DNA of 64,000 nucleotides from Streptomyces avermitilis MA-4680 = NBRC 14893 (GTDB lineage: Bacteria; Actinomycetota; Actinomycetes; Streptomycetales; Streptomycetaceae). The stretch spans positions 868,001 to 932,000 of the forward strand of contig NC_003155.5 of NCBI RefSeq assembly GCF_000009765.2, written 5' to 3'. A program made the position numbers and the translations under genes. This document shows, piece after piece, positions 44,196 to 53,493 of the stretch (positions within the stretch are counted from its first letter, which is position 1; each line of letters begins with the position of its first letter). The notes below the pieces were generated by a model, which saw nothing but the letters and a program-made list of their open reading frames with translations, had not been told where the DNA came from and did no database searches.

Positions 44196-45157
44196 CCCAC
44201 TGAAGTCGACGATCAGGTCGTATCGTTCGGCTGAACTGATCAGGAAATCGAGCATTTTCAACGGAGCGCGGAAGCCGCCGTCTGTACCGATCAGCCAGAA
44301 CGGCAGTTGGGGCTGAAGAAGTACGTCTCTGGGAACGTCGAACCTCAGCCGCCAGAAAGGCTCGTTCGAGGCGTTGAGAATGCGCAGCCGGTAGCGTCGC
44401 GGCTCCACTGCCAGGAATGGGTACGCCTTCCCGTTGAAGACCGGGGTGTCCTCGCCTTCCCTCGCGGTCATGGTGTAGGCGAGCGAGCCGTCCTGGTTGA
44501 AGGTCCGGTCCCGCAGGATGAGGGGGACCTCGAATGCGCCTCGCGGCAGCCCGAGCCGCTCGTCCACGGGGTCACGAACGAGGTAGAGACCGGGAAGGCC
44601 CGCATAGACGTTGAGAGCGCTCATCCCCATGGCGTGATCGTGATACCAGAGCATGCACGAACGGTCGTGGTTGGTGTAGCCGTAGATCGCTTCGTTGGGT
44701 TTGGCCCGGCTCGGTTCCAGGGTGGCGTAGTCCTCGGCATGGAAGCCGTGCGGGCTGAACGCCTGCATCGGCAGGCCGTCGGACTGTGGTGCTGTGTAAC
44801 CGCCGTGCTGGTGTACGACGTTCCACAGTGATCCCTGGTCACGCTGAAGGTCGGCCCGAGATAGCCCATGCCGATCGGCTTGTGAGGATGGTGCGGGTTC
44901 GTGGCCCAGTAGCCCCACACGGGTGACGGCCCCAGGTCCCGGTGGAAGCGCCACGAGCCCTGCCGCATCGTGAGCTCGTAGTAGTCGGCACCCGGATAGA
45001 CGTAAGGATCCGAGATGGCTGTCAGCGGCCTGGGCAGCGGGTCGACGTACTTCTCCAGCGGAGGGGTGCTTGGCGTCCCCGGGGGGGCCGTACACCCTGC
45101 CGGCGGGTGAGCCGGCGCCGCATACGCCCGCGCTCCCGGAACACCCTTTGGAAGCAT
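44190..45157 (-). pseudogene. multicopper oxidase, internally deleted and 3'-truncated
   Basis: From ATG 45157 the minus strand gives PLEKYVDPLPRPL and YYELTMRQGSWRFHRDLGP, the start of a CotA/bilirubin-oxidase-like multicopper oxidase. After PTFSVTRD about 40 residues are missing and the frame changes; then NVVHQHGGYTAPQSDG and SCMLWYHDHAMGM supply the first two copper-binding His motifs. The frame continues through the second cupredoxin domain and ends at about 44190. The last domain with the HCH copper motif is gone, so the product cannot be an active oxidase. Confidence 0.75.
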
Positions 45158-45329
45158 GGCCGCACCCACCGCTCGCCGACTCGGCTGCTTCGTGTGCCGC
45201 GCCCCTGGGTCCGATTGGCTCAGGCACGGCGCGCCTCGGCCGTGCGGGCGGCCGCCGGTGGAGGATCGGTGGGGCGGCGGCCTGGCGACGGGCCGTCCGG
45301 CATCGCCCACCGCGTGAAGAGGTCCGGCC

Positions 45330-45428
45330 ATGAAACAGTTCGACGACCCGCTGTTCCGGTCTCTCGCCGACCGGGCACTGGAACTCATCAAGGACGACAC
45401 CCTCGGCGTCACGCCCCCCGCGACGTGA
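45330..45428 (+). CDS. 32-residue leader-like peptide coupled to a methyltransferase
   Basis: ATG at 45330 follows AAGAGG by seven bases. The peptide (starting MKQFDDPLFRSLADRALELI, ending GVTPPAT) has 32 residues, and its stop overlaps the GTG of the downstream methyltransferase gene as GTGA. Codons show the high third-position GC of real genes. It could be a precursor/leader peptide, a small regulator, or the remaining start of a longer protein that lost its end. No Cys, so a lanthionine type is excluded. I know no family for it. Confidence 0.5.
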   Translation: MKQFDDPLFRSLADRALELIKDDTLGVTPPAT

Positions 45429-46252
45429 CCGCCGCTCCGTGCGGGGACGCGCCGGGCGGCGGCCGCTACGGCGAGGCCGTCTTCCGTCCCGAAGAGGCGG
45501 GCGAGGGCGAGCGCATCGACTTCGGCGCCCTCGCCTACGACGGCATCACCATGGCGCGGCTGCGGGCGCTCGGGGTCGGCCCGGGGTGGCGCTGCCTCGA
45601 CGTGGGTGCCGGCACGGGCACGGTCTCCCGTCGGCTGCTGGCCGAGGCCGGGGTGGCGAGCGTGCTCGCTGTGGACCGCGACGTACGTTTTCTCAGCGCG
45701 CGGCCCGTGCCCGGGCTCGACGTGCTGGAGTCCGACATCACTGCCCCCGACTTCGCCCCCGGCCGGTTCCGGCTCGTCCACGCGCGCTTCGTGCTGATGC
45801 ACCTGCCCGGGCATGACCGCCTGATCACAGCATTGGCCGAACTCGTCGCGCCCGGCGGTGTGCTGGTGCTCAGCGACGCGATCGACCTGACGAGCGACCG
45901 AACACCCGGCACGCCGTACAGCGCGGTGATGCGGGCGATGTGGCAGGGGCTGCGGGCCACTATCGGCACCGATGTCTCCTGGGTGCCGTCGTATCCGCAT
46001 CTGCTGCGTGGGGCGGGGCTCGTGTCCGTCGCTGCCGAGGTCCATGTGCCGCCGCTGCTGCCGGGCAGTCCCATCAGCCACTTCTGGGCGGACACGTGGG
46101 AGCGAAGCAGAGTGGCGATGCTCGCCACCGGCCTGGTCGACGACGCGGCCGTCGACGCGGCGCTCCGGTACCTGGGCTCCGACGAATGCGCCGCGCTGTC
46201 GGCCGGCATGCTCTCCGCCTGGGGATGGAAACCCGAGGAGGGCCCGCGATGA
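45425..46252 (+). CDS. class I SAM-dependent methyltransferase
   Basis: A 275-residue methyltransferase with motif I CLDVGAGTGTVSRRLLAEAG, motif post I with SVLAVDRDVRFL, and HARFVLMHLPGHDRLI with VAPGGVLVLSD, i.e. the full UbiE/Coq5-like core. The substrate-binding C-terminus is helical. GTG at 45425 overlaps the stop of the 32-residue ORF (GTGA), so it is translationally coupled and co-transcribed. The substrate is unknown; the coupled peptide is one candidate. Complete, and ends just before a decayed SDR gene on the other strand. Confidence 0.88.
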   Translation: MTAAPCGDAPGGGRYGEAVFRPEEAGEGERIDFGALAYDGITMARLRALGVGPGWRCLDVGAGTGTVSRRLLAEAGVASVLAVDRDVRFLSARPVPGLDVLESDITAPDFAPGRFRLVHARFVLMHLPGHDRLITALAELVAPGGVLVLSDAIDLTSDRTPGTPYSAVMRAMWQGLRATIGTDVSWVPSYPHLLRGAGLVSVAAEVHVPPLLPGSPISHFWADTWERSRVAMLATGLVDDAAVDAALRYLGSDECAALSAGMLSAWGWKPEEGPR

Positions 46253-46352
46253 CCCGGCCCGACCCCCAGCTGTGACGCTCAAGATGCCAACTCAGGTACT
46301 CACGGGAGGAAGACGGGGCCTGAGCAGTTGGCTCAGCACGGCCCCCTTCGGA

Positions 46353-46740
46353 TCAGGGCTGTGGCTCGGCCTTGCGGGCGTGCTGCGTGGCCTTCCACGT
46401 CTCAGGCAGGAAGCGGTGCTTGAGGGCGGTGCGCTTGGTGGCGGCGTCACCGCCGACGACTTCGGCTCGGCCGTCCATCAGGGCAAGAAACCCCTGGCGG
46501 GCGACGTCCTTGCGGCTGTTCTTCTTCATGCCGGAGCCGAAGGCGGTGTTGTTCATGCCGGCGCGGGCGTGGAAGGCGCTGTCGGTGGCGCCGGGCATGA
46601 GGGTGGTGACATCGGCCCCGTGCTCCTTGAGCTCTTCGCGCGGGCCGAGGGCGAACATGCGGGTGAAAGGCGCGGGAAGGTCCGTAGACGGTTTCGTACG
46701 GGGTGGGCATGGTCGCGGGCAGCGACGAGGTGATCAGGAT
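46353..46740 (-). pseudogene. short-chain dehydrogenase, 3' part with frameshift
   Basis: The minus strand has RILITSSLPATMPTPYETVY GPSRAF (Ser strand and active-site Tyr), then after a frameshift LREEL-like REELKEHGADVTTLMPGATD, and MNNTAFGSGMKKNSRKDVAR to the stop at 46353. The cofactor domain is missing: it is cut at about 46740 where the MFS gene ends. Confidence 0.7.
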
Positions 46741-47750
46741 GCGGCCATCAGGCGTTCCTGGAGGACCAGGCTCGCGGCGAAGCCGACGGAGGCGACCGTG
46801 GCGGCCACGGCCGACATCGCCACTCCCGGCCGTAGGACGAAGAACAGATAGGGAGCCGCCAGCAGCAGGCGCAGCGGGGTCGCGAGACGAGAGCGCACCG
46901 CGGGTGGTACCAGGCGACCCACCGCCATGTCGCCCACGAACATGCCCAGCGCCCCGCACGCGTACAGCGTGCCGGCGGCTTGGGGGGCGTAGGAGACGTA
47001 GAGCGAATCGCTGCCGACCACCAGGCCGTTGGGGACCCACAGGCCCAGGTACGTCAGGCGGCGGGGGCGTGAGGACCACAGGAGGGCGTTGGCGCGCCAG
47101 GTCGCCGAGAGGGACGGGCGGCCCAAGAAGCGCGGTGGGCGGGCCGTGAGACCCAGGCGGGTGACGAGGGCCGACATCACGTACAGCGCCGCCGCGAGGA
47201 GCAGACAGGTCCGTGGGGACAGGAGCGCCAGCAGTGCGCCGCCCGTCGCGAAACCGGCCATCTGCACCAGGCCCCAGAGCATGTTGAACACGGAACGGCC
47301 CAGGACATAGCCGTCTTTCGGCAGGATCTCGTTCAGCAGTCCCCCGCGCACTCCCCCGCCCAGCGACGCGACCAGGCCCTGCAGGAGTACGACGGCGAAG
47401 ACCGCCCGGACCGGCAGACCGGGCAGCGCCAGCACCGCCGTACCGGCCGCGAAGGCGAGGGCGAGGCCGGAAAGGATCGCGCGCGGGGGCAGGCGGTCGG
47501 CGCCCGAGAGCAGGAACGTGGCCCCCAGCAACTGCGCCAGCTACGGGCCGAACATGCTCACCGCCGACAGGAGCGGGGAGCCGGTGGCCCGGAAGACCAG
47601 CGTGGCGAGGGCCAGTCCGCCGACCGTCTGGGCCGCGGCGAAAGCGGCGAAGGAGAGCAGGAACGGGGCGAACTCCGGGGCGCGGAACAGGGTTCGGTAG
47701 CTGCGCATGCGTCGGAGTCTCGGAGCGGCCCAGGGACCTTGTTTGCTCAT
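46734..47750 (-). pseudogene. MFS transporter with in-frame TAG and truncated 3' end
   Basis: From ATG 47750 the frame encodes RTLFRAPEFAPFLLSFAAFA and a first pair of transmembrane helices, then TAG at 47541-47543 after VSMFGP. The same frame goes on without shift (LAQLLGATFLLSGADRLPPR) through several more helices to 46734. A serine codon (TCG) at this site would restore it. The C-terminal helices after LQERLMA are lost to the SDR fragment. Drug/solute efflux is the family role. A GTG or ATG inside could start a shorter product, but function is unlikely. Confidence 0.75.
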
Positions 47751-47954
47751 TCGCCGACACGCGAAAGGTCATAAGGTGCTCATGGAGGCATCGGGAGCCG
47801 AACCCGGGGACCGGGACCCGGAACCGGGGATCCACCAGGTCCTGTATCGATCGCGTTCGCCCCGCTTAGCCACCGACAGTGTGAATCCCGATTAACCGCG
47901 CAGTCCACGGCAGCAGGCTCCGGCCGTCTCCGGGCCTGCCCATGCGGACGGGTG

Positions 47955-48190
47955 CTACCGGAGGAGCGGGATCACCGCCTTCACGGCCGGGGTGAGCGGC
48001 GCCTCCTGGCCGAAGAGGGCGGAGCCGACGCCGATCGCGACGTGCGCGAGAGCTGTCGTCGCGGCGCACAGGACGCGGCCTGGGTCGCGGTGAGCGCACC
48101 GCCGGTCGCGATGACGAGGAAGGCAATGGTGATCGCGGCGGCGGTGACGAGCACCGCGATCAGCGCGGGGACGGGCAGTGGAACATGAAG
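47955..48190 (-). pseudogene. small membrane protein, frameshifted
   Basis: The minus strand encodes a hydrophobic helix (ALIAVLVTAAAITIAFLVIA) with GGALTATQA, and then, one base out of frame (near 48075), VLCAATTALAHVAIGVGSAL and KAVIPLLR with stop. Joined, it is a roughly 75-residue two-helix protein of unknown function. Start codon not clear. Confidence 0.5.
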
Positions 48191-48343
48191 TCCTTCCCGG
48201 CCGGACGTTCGCCCGGCTCACCCCTTCCGCCGCGAACCAGGCCGCCTTACCGGATCGAAACCCGACGCACGATGCACATCACACATGCGTCCCGGCCGCC
48301 GCACGGCGCCCTTCCCCGCCCTACAGGGCTGTGCCTGAGCACG

Positions 48344-50416
48344 CTAATTGGCCAAATGAGCATCACGGTTGGCCACAGTCACAGGCTGGATGCGGGTGAG
48401 CCGGGTGACGAACAGAGTCGCGTCGTCCGCCGAGTTGGTGGGGCGTGCGGCCATGAGAGCGTCGCACACCTCGTCCAAGGAAGCCTCGGTGTTGTGTACG
48501 GCCCGACGCAGCATGGCGATCCCCTGTTCGAGGTCCAGGAACGTGCTGCGGTCTTCGATCATGCCGTCGGTGTAGAGGACGAGCAGGCTCCCGGCCGGGA
48601 CGACGTGGTGGGCGTCCTCGTACACGTGGTCAAGCCCCATACCCACGGGCGGCCCGGGGTCGGCCGCCAATATGTCCGCCGACCCGTCCGGGCGGACCAG
48701 CAGCGGCGGCGGGTGGCCGGCCAGTGCGAGCCGCAGGTCTCCGGTGACGCCGTCGTAGACGGCGCAGGCGCACGTGGCGGGGAGGTCGTTGTCGGCTCCA
48801 TCGTCCAGACCGTCGAGGCGGGTGAGGAGCTGGCCGGGTTCCAGGCCCACGGCCAGCAGTGCGCGTGCCGATGAGCGGTAGCGCCCCATGGCTGCTGCCG
48901 CGCCCAGCCCGTGTCCCATCACGTCACCGATGGTCAACCCGATCCTCCCGCCGGGGAGTTGCACGGTGTCGTACCAGTCGCCGCCGGCCAGGGTGCCGTT
49001 CTGGGCAGGCAGATAACGGTGTGCAGATTCAGCCCAGGGGATGTCAGGCAGGCGTGCGGGCAGCAGCTGGCGCTGGAGGGTCAACGTGGCCAGCCGTTCC
49101 CGCCGATAGAGCAGGGCATTGTCGATGGCCATCGCGGTGCGAGCGGCGATGTCGCGCATGGTGAGCACATCATCAGGATCGAAGCCGCCCGGTCTTGTGA
49201 AGGCGATCGCTCCCAGGACCTGTCCGGCGGCCAGGAGCGGTACGGCGATTCCGTGGTGCGGCTGTTCCTGGGCCTCGTCCACGCGAAAGGGCACAACGGC
49301 GACCGAGCTGATGCACTCACCGACGGGGGCAGATGCCGCGCAGGGCGGCGGCAGATCCCGTTCCGGCTCGCGATGGCCGCTGCCTGCGGAGGTGCTCAGA
49401 GGGTGGACCCGCAGGCCGTCGGACGCGTCTGGGCCGGCAGAGCCCGCTCTCTCGGTGGCAGTGCGCGTCGGCAAGTCCGGGTCGCGATGCACTGCCCCTG
49501 CGAGGAGATCGACGTTGACCGTCCGGGCGAATGCAGGGACGCAGACTGCCGACAGCTTCGCAGCGACGCTGGCCACGTCCAGGCCCTGACTGAGGGCGGC
49601 GCTGATCCGGCTGAGCAGTTCCAGGCGGCGCTGGCTTCGCGCGGTGTCCAGCAGTTCCGCTCTCGCGTCACCCAGGTCGTGCACCACGCCGGCCTGACCC
49701 ACGATGTGGCCGTCGGCGTCCCGAAGCGGGAAGAGGGTTCCTACGGCCGCGTACGGAGTGCCGTCGGCTCTGATCGCGGCGACGTGCAGACTGTCGATCG
49801 TTTCACCGCCGTCAGCGACACGCCGCAGCATGTCCTCGTACGCCTGCGGATCGGGGAGATCCAGGACATCCAGAATGCAGCGACCCAGGTGTGCAGCGAC
49901 GGGCAGGCCGTTGAGACGGGCGAGGGCGTCGTTGACGAAGCGGTATCGCAGGTCTTTGTCGAGGACGGCCAGACCGATCGGCGACGATTGCAGAAGAAGG
50001 TCGACTGCCGCGGGATCACCCTGATGGATCCGCTGGCCGCCAAGGCTCGCTACGGCGACCAGACCCGTACCGGCAACGAGCCGGACCGGCACGGCCCGCC
50101 AGCGGACGCTACGGCAAGTACCGTCGAAACAGCGCAGCCAGTCCGTGCGGACACCATCGCCAGCCCGCACCAACTGAGCGACGAGTTCACTGCCGTGGCT
50201 GGTGGCTCGGTCCGCGAGTACGGACACATCGCGACCGATGATCTCCGACGGCGGATGGCCGGTCAGCGTCTGTGCCTCGGAACTCCACAGACCGATACGG
50301 CCCGCAGGATCGACGAGCGCGATGGCCAGGCCATCGTCGGCTGCCGCCGCGGGCAGGCCGCCCGGCTGCACCTCATACGGCCGTGGTGGCTCATGCGGGA
50401 CAGACACCGAGACCAC
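48344..50416 (-). CDS. SpoIIE-type PP2C phosphatase with PAS and GAF domains
   Basis: A 690-residue signalling protein. Two PAS-like domains (ADDGLAIALVDPAGRIGLWS, then SSPIGLAVLDKDLRYRFVND), a GAF-like domain (ISAALSQGLDVASVAAKLSA to MAIDNALLYRRER) and a C-terminal SpoIIE phosphatase (YLPAQNGTLAGGDWYDTVQL, IGDVMGHGLGAAAAMGRYR, LVLYTDGMIEDR) are in order; the metal-binding Asp residues are present. Such proteins dephosphorylate anti-anti-sigma factors in response to signals, and could feed a SigB-type system like the one at 22067, though they are 25 kb apart. No kinase (HATPase) domain. GTG start at 50416 is weakly supported. Complete. Confidence 0.92.
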   Translation of the reverse strand: MVSVSVPHEPPRPYEVQPGGLPAAAADDGLAIALVDPAGRIGLWSSEAQTLTGHPPSEIIGRDVSVLADRATSHGSELVAQLVRAGDGVRTDWLRCFDGTCRSVRWRAVPVRLVAGTGLVAVASLGGQRIHQGDPAAVDLLLQSSPIGLAVLDKDLRYRFVNDALARLNGLPVAAHLGRCILDVLDLPDPQAYEDMLRRVADGGETIDSLHVAAIRADGTPYAAVGTLFPLRDADGHIVGQAGVVHDLGDARAELLDTARSQRRLELLSRISAALSQGLDVASVAAKLSAVCVPAFARTVNVDLLAGAVHRDPDLPTRTATERAGSAGPDASDGLRVHPLSTSAGSGHREPERDLPPPCAASAPVGECISSVAVVPFRVDEAQEQPHHGIAVPLLAAGQVLGAIAFTRPGGFDPDDVLTMRDIAARTAMAIDNALLYRRERLATLTLQRQLLPARLPDIPWAESAHRYLPAQNGTLAGGDWYDTVQLPGGRIGLTIGDVMGHGLGAAAAMGRYRSSARALLAVGLEPGQLLTRLDGLDDGADNDLPATCACAVYDGVTGDLRLALAGHPPPLLVRPDGSADILAADPGPPVGMGLDHVYEDAHHVVPAGSLLVLYTDGMIEDRSTFLDLEQGIAMLRRAVHNTEASLDEVCDALMAARPTNSADDATLFVTRLTRIQPVTVANRDAHLAN

Positions 50417-50675
50417 CTACCGTGTGTCATCGTTGCGGCACAACATGATCTCCTTGCGGGCGAACGGCATCTTCCGAACCCTGCTCTCGCCCAGCACAAG
50501 CTATGGGGCCGTCTCCAATTCTTCCGGGAGTGGCTGGGTGTGTCACTCGGAGGAGTGATTCGGCCAGGGCGGGGGTCACCGACAACCACGACCAGCCCTG
50601 TCCAAGCAGCGACCGGGGCCCTCCACGAGCGCGGGTTCAAACTCTCGCCGAGCACCGGAACTCCTGAGCACCGGA

Positions 50676-51329
50676 GTGGCCGGCTACTGCGCCCGCTACG
50701 GCGCTTCCCTCCCCGGCGCCCTCGTACAGCGCGCCGCTGAGCGCGGGATGACGACACTCGCGCCGACCGGCCGGGACACCGTCGCAGGTACGGTCCGCTT
50801 CCTCTTCCTCACGGCCGCCGCGGCAGCCGGCAGCCGGCCCGTCCTCGGAGTCGACGTCGCCCGTCGCCCCTCTCGGCCCGCCGGGCCCGTCTGCCGGACG
50901 GCCGCGTACGCCCGTACACGGCGGCGTGCACGTGACGGAGCCGCCCCTGCGGACCACTTTGCTCGCACAGAACTTGCTCGCACAGAACGCGGCCGGGTGG
51001 ACCTGGCTGTGCCTCTGGTGTCCGCCGCGCACGCCGAGGCCGACGGCGCCCTGCCGGTGTCCTGACCTGTCCTGCGCGCGTACGCCGACCAGAACCTGGT
51101 GATGCTGCTCGGTCCCACCGCCGAACCGGTCCGGGCCCTGTCCGCCGGCCGCCCCGACGTCGCCGAGCGGCTGCTCGCGCCGGGGCGGGGGCTGGCCGGG
51201 GAGCGGCTGCGCCTGGAAGCCGTGTATCCGGGTCGGCAGGGCACCGGCGCGGGCTCGCTACGGCTGGTCGCGCGCACCGTGGGCCTGGCAGACCAGCCCG
51301 GGGTGCGCGCGGTGCTGACGAACTGGGCC
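50676..51329 (+). pseudogene. DNA polymerase III alpha (dnaE-like), N-terminal PHP-domain fragment
   Basis: The plus strand encodes GYCARYGASLPGALVQRAAE and RDTVAGTVRFLFLTAAAAAG with RPVLGVDVA, the PHP-domain start of secondary DnaE polymerases in Streptomyces. With several indels it goes on through HVTEPPLRTTLLAQ, LVSAAHAEADGA, LRAYADQNLVMLLGP and GERLRLEAVYPGRQGTGAGS, to GVRAVLTN. It breaks off there into a recombinase fragment. The metal-binding His residues of the PHP motif are already lost at the start. Confidence 0.7.
50959..50988. repeat. 15-bp perfect tandem duplication in the dnaE remnant
   Basis: TTGCTCGCACAGAAC occurs twice head to tail; it inserts five residues without changing frame. 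Confidence 0.9.
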
Positions 51330-51438
51330 ATTGGAGTACGACGCGGCCCGCATGATGTTCAAGCGCGCCGACGAGCTCCTGGGCGCCAACCGGACCCTCC
51401 ACGACCTGCGTCACACTGCGCCGCGAGCTCGGGCGCTG
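51328..51438 (+). pseudogene. tyrosine recombinase/integrase fragment
   Basis: Thirty-seven codons contain YDAARMMFKRADELLGANRT followed by LHDLRHTA, the latter being box-II HxLRHT of tyrosine recombinases. It is fused directly to the end of the dnaE-like fragment. The catalytic Tyr is absent. Confidence 0.65.
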
Positions 51439-51504
51439 ACACCGACGAGCGAAGCCCCGGCCTCACTCGAACGGCCGAGCGGCTTGGCGCCAGGACGCAC
51501 GTGG

Positions 51505-51888
51505 TCAGAGGGGCTGGAGCCGGGTGCGCAGGAGGCAGAATTCGTTGCCTTCTGGGTCGGCCAGGACGTGCCAGCTCTCGGCGCCGGTCTGGCCGACGTC
51601 GGCGGGCCTGGCGCCGAGAGCGAGCAGCCGCTCCAGCTCGGCGTCCTGGTCGCGGTCGGTGGCGTTGACGTCGATGTGCAGTGGGAGCTTCCCGGGCCGC
51701 GGGTCGCTGCTGGCGCTGAGGACGAGGGTGGGCTGCGGGCCGCCGAAGCCGGCGTCGGGCGGCCCGATCTGGATGCTTCCGTCGTCCTCCCGGCCGAGTT
51801 CGACGTAGCCGAGGACCTTGCTCCAGAATGCGGCGAGCCGCTCGGGGTCGGCGACGTCGATGACCAGCTCACTGATGCGGCATGCCAT
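51505..51888 (-). CDS. VOC (glyoxalase-like) family protein
   Basis: A 127-residue VOC protein: RISELVIDVADPERLAAFWS, YVELGREDDGSIQIGPPDAG, then LPLHIDVNATDRDQD with the His, and VLADPEGNEFCLLR with the Glu. It is of the same glyoxalase_6-like type as 11778-12131, and the two share the DPEGNEFC ending. ATG at 51888 is chosen because conserved sequence starts with residue 4. It sits, complete, on the opposite strand within what is otherwise a deleted dnaE-like gene. Confidence 0.87.
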   Translation of the reverse strand: MACRISELVIDVADPERLAAFWSKVLGYVELGREDDGSIQIGPPDAGFGGPQPTLVLSASSDPRPGKLPLHIDVNATDRDQDAELERLLALGARPADVGQTGAESWHVLADPEGNEFCLLRTRLQPL

Positions 51889-52137
51889 GCCCGTCAGTGT
51901 ACGTAGACAAACCGCGATCAGCCCCTGCATTTACGCCAGCACCGAGTTCCGCGGGGTACTCCCGCAGAAACGGTGCAGTAACCGGTCCCGCACAGCGGTC
52001 AGTTCACCCGCCCTCAACCTGACATCAGCAAGGTCCCCGCCCATAACCACACCAACGACCGAACTGCCCAACCGTCATGGCAAATACGGTTGCAGTACTG
52101 GGCGCCGGACCATGATCAAGCCGGCGAGGAGCCATCC

Positions 52138-52350
52138 CCCCAGGTGTCGGCGTCTCGCGTCGCCCACCATCTGATGGAGCACCACGTCCGGCTGCTCATC
52201 GAACTCGGCGCCTCGGACGCCGCGCACTTGCGCGGCATGGTCCCCGGACAGAAGGTTCTGGGCACCGAGGTGCGGGCCTCCACCCAGACCTCGCCGATCG
52301 AGGACACGGTGCCCGGCGGTGAGGAGGACAGGCTGGACGATGTCGATGGC
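52138..52350 (+). pseudogene. possible dnaE-like C-terminal (OB-fold region) fragment
   Basis: The plus strand encodes VAHHLMEHHVRLLIELGASD, then AAHLRGMVPGQKVL and VRASTQTSPI, which resembles the helix-hairpin to OB-fold transition at the C-terminus of DnaE polymerases. It has the same direction as the N-terminal piece 0.8 kb upstream. Identification is tentative. Confidence 0.4.
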
Positions 52351-52541
52351 GCGCGCATCGTGTCCCGCCGTGGATTGCTGCCGCGATCCACGGCGTACGG
52401 AGCCTGTTGCCCGAACGTGCGATGCGCTGGTCCCGCCATTGCGTCAGAAGCGTGTGAGCGGGCGGGGGTACGGTCTTCGACCTCAATCGTTGCGCTGTTC
52501 GCCGCATGATGCGTCGAGACCGGATCCCCCCTGCCCGGCTG

Positions 52542-53387
52542 TCACTCCGTGTCGAAGTCCGTCCCCCGGGAGACCTTCTCCCACTCGGTGAGCTCGGCCC
52601 GCACGGAGTCCAGGTGGCCGGTCAGGAAGTCGACCGCGTCGCCGCCGAGGGCAAGGCGGAGCGGGGTCTTCTCGGCGTCCAGAGCCAGCCGGATCGCCGC
52701 CGCGGCCTTCGCCGGGTCGCCGGGCTGACTGCCGTCGCTGCCCTGCACCAGCTGCCGGGTCGGGCCGACTTTCTCCGCGTACGCCGGGTTCTCCTCGGAG
52801 AAGTACGCCGCACCCTTGCCGAACAGGTTGGTACGGAACGCGCCGGGCTCCACGATCAGCACCTTGATGCCGAAGGGCGCCACCTCATCGGCCAAGCCCT
52901 CCGACAGTTGCTCCAGCGCCGCCTTGGTCGCGCTGTACGCGGAGAACCCGGCGAAGGACAGCTGGCCGCCGAAGCTGCTGATGTTCACGACCGATCCGCT
53001 GCCCCGCTCCCTCATCTGCGGCAGCAGCGCCCGGGTCAGCCGCGCGGGGCCAAACACATGCAGCTCGAACAGGTCGCGCAGCTCCCGCTCGGTGGTCTCC
53101 TCAAACGCCCCTACCTGGGTGCGGCCGGCGTTGTTCACCAGCACGTCCACCCTGCCGTAACGGGCCAGGACGTCGGCGGCCACCACATCGATCCGCTCGC
53201 CGTCGGTGACGTCCAGGCTGATCGCCTCCGCACGGTCCGGGTACGCGGCGACCAGGTCGTCCAGCGCCTCGGTCCGCCGAGCCGTGCCGATCACCGTGTC
53301 ACCGGCGGCGACCGCGGCCTCCGCGATGGCCCGCCCGAAACCGCTGCTCGCGCCGGTGACCAGCCAGACCTTGGCGCTCTCGCTCAT
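52542..53387 (-). CDS. short-chain dehydrogenase/reductase
   Basis: A 281-residue classical SDR with TGASSGFG (residues about 11-18), NNAGRTQVG, the Ser strand VVNISSFGG and active-site YSATKAALE. It belongs to the group of large SDRs often under LysR control that act on ketones or alcohols. ATG at 53387 fits GAGGGAG with a 6-base gap; ATG 53393 would overlap that site. It is divergent from the LysR gene at 53494 with 106 bp between them, the standard regulator-target arrangement. Complete. Confidence 0.92.
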   Translation of the reverse strand: MSESAKVWLVTGASSGFGRAIAEAAVAAGDTVIGTARRTEALDDLVAAYPDRAEAISLDVTDGERIDVVAADVLARYGRVDVLVNNAGRTQVGAFEETTERELRDLFELHVFGPARLTRALLPQMRERGSGSVVNISSFGGQLSFAGFSAYSATKAALEQLSEGLADEVAPFGIKVLIVEPGAFRTNLFGKGAAYFSEENPAYAEKVGPTRQLVQGSDGSQPGDPAKAAAAIRLALDAEKTPLRLALGGDAVDFLTGHLDSVRAELTEWEKVSRGTDFDTE

Positions 53388-53493
53388 CGTCATCTCCCTC
53401 GTCAACTGCCGTTCGGGGCCTCCCCGTCGACAGGTCCCATCCTTCGGCAGGCACCAGGGCGGCGTCCAAGACCCTTTGTGATAGCCATGAGTT

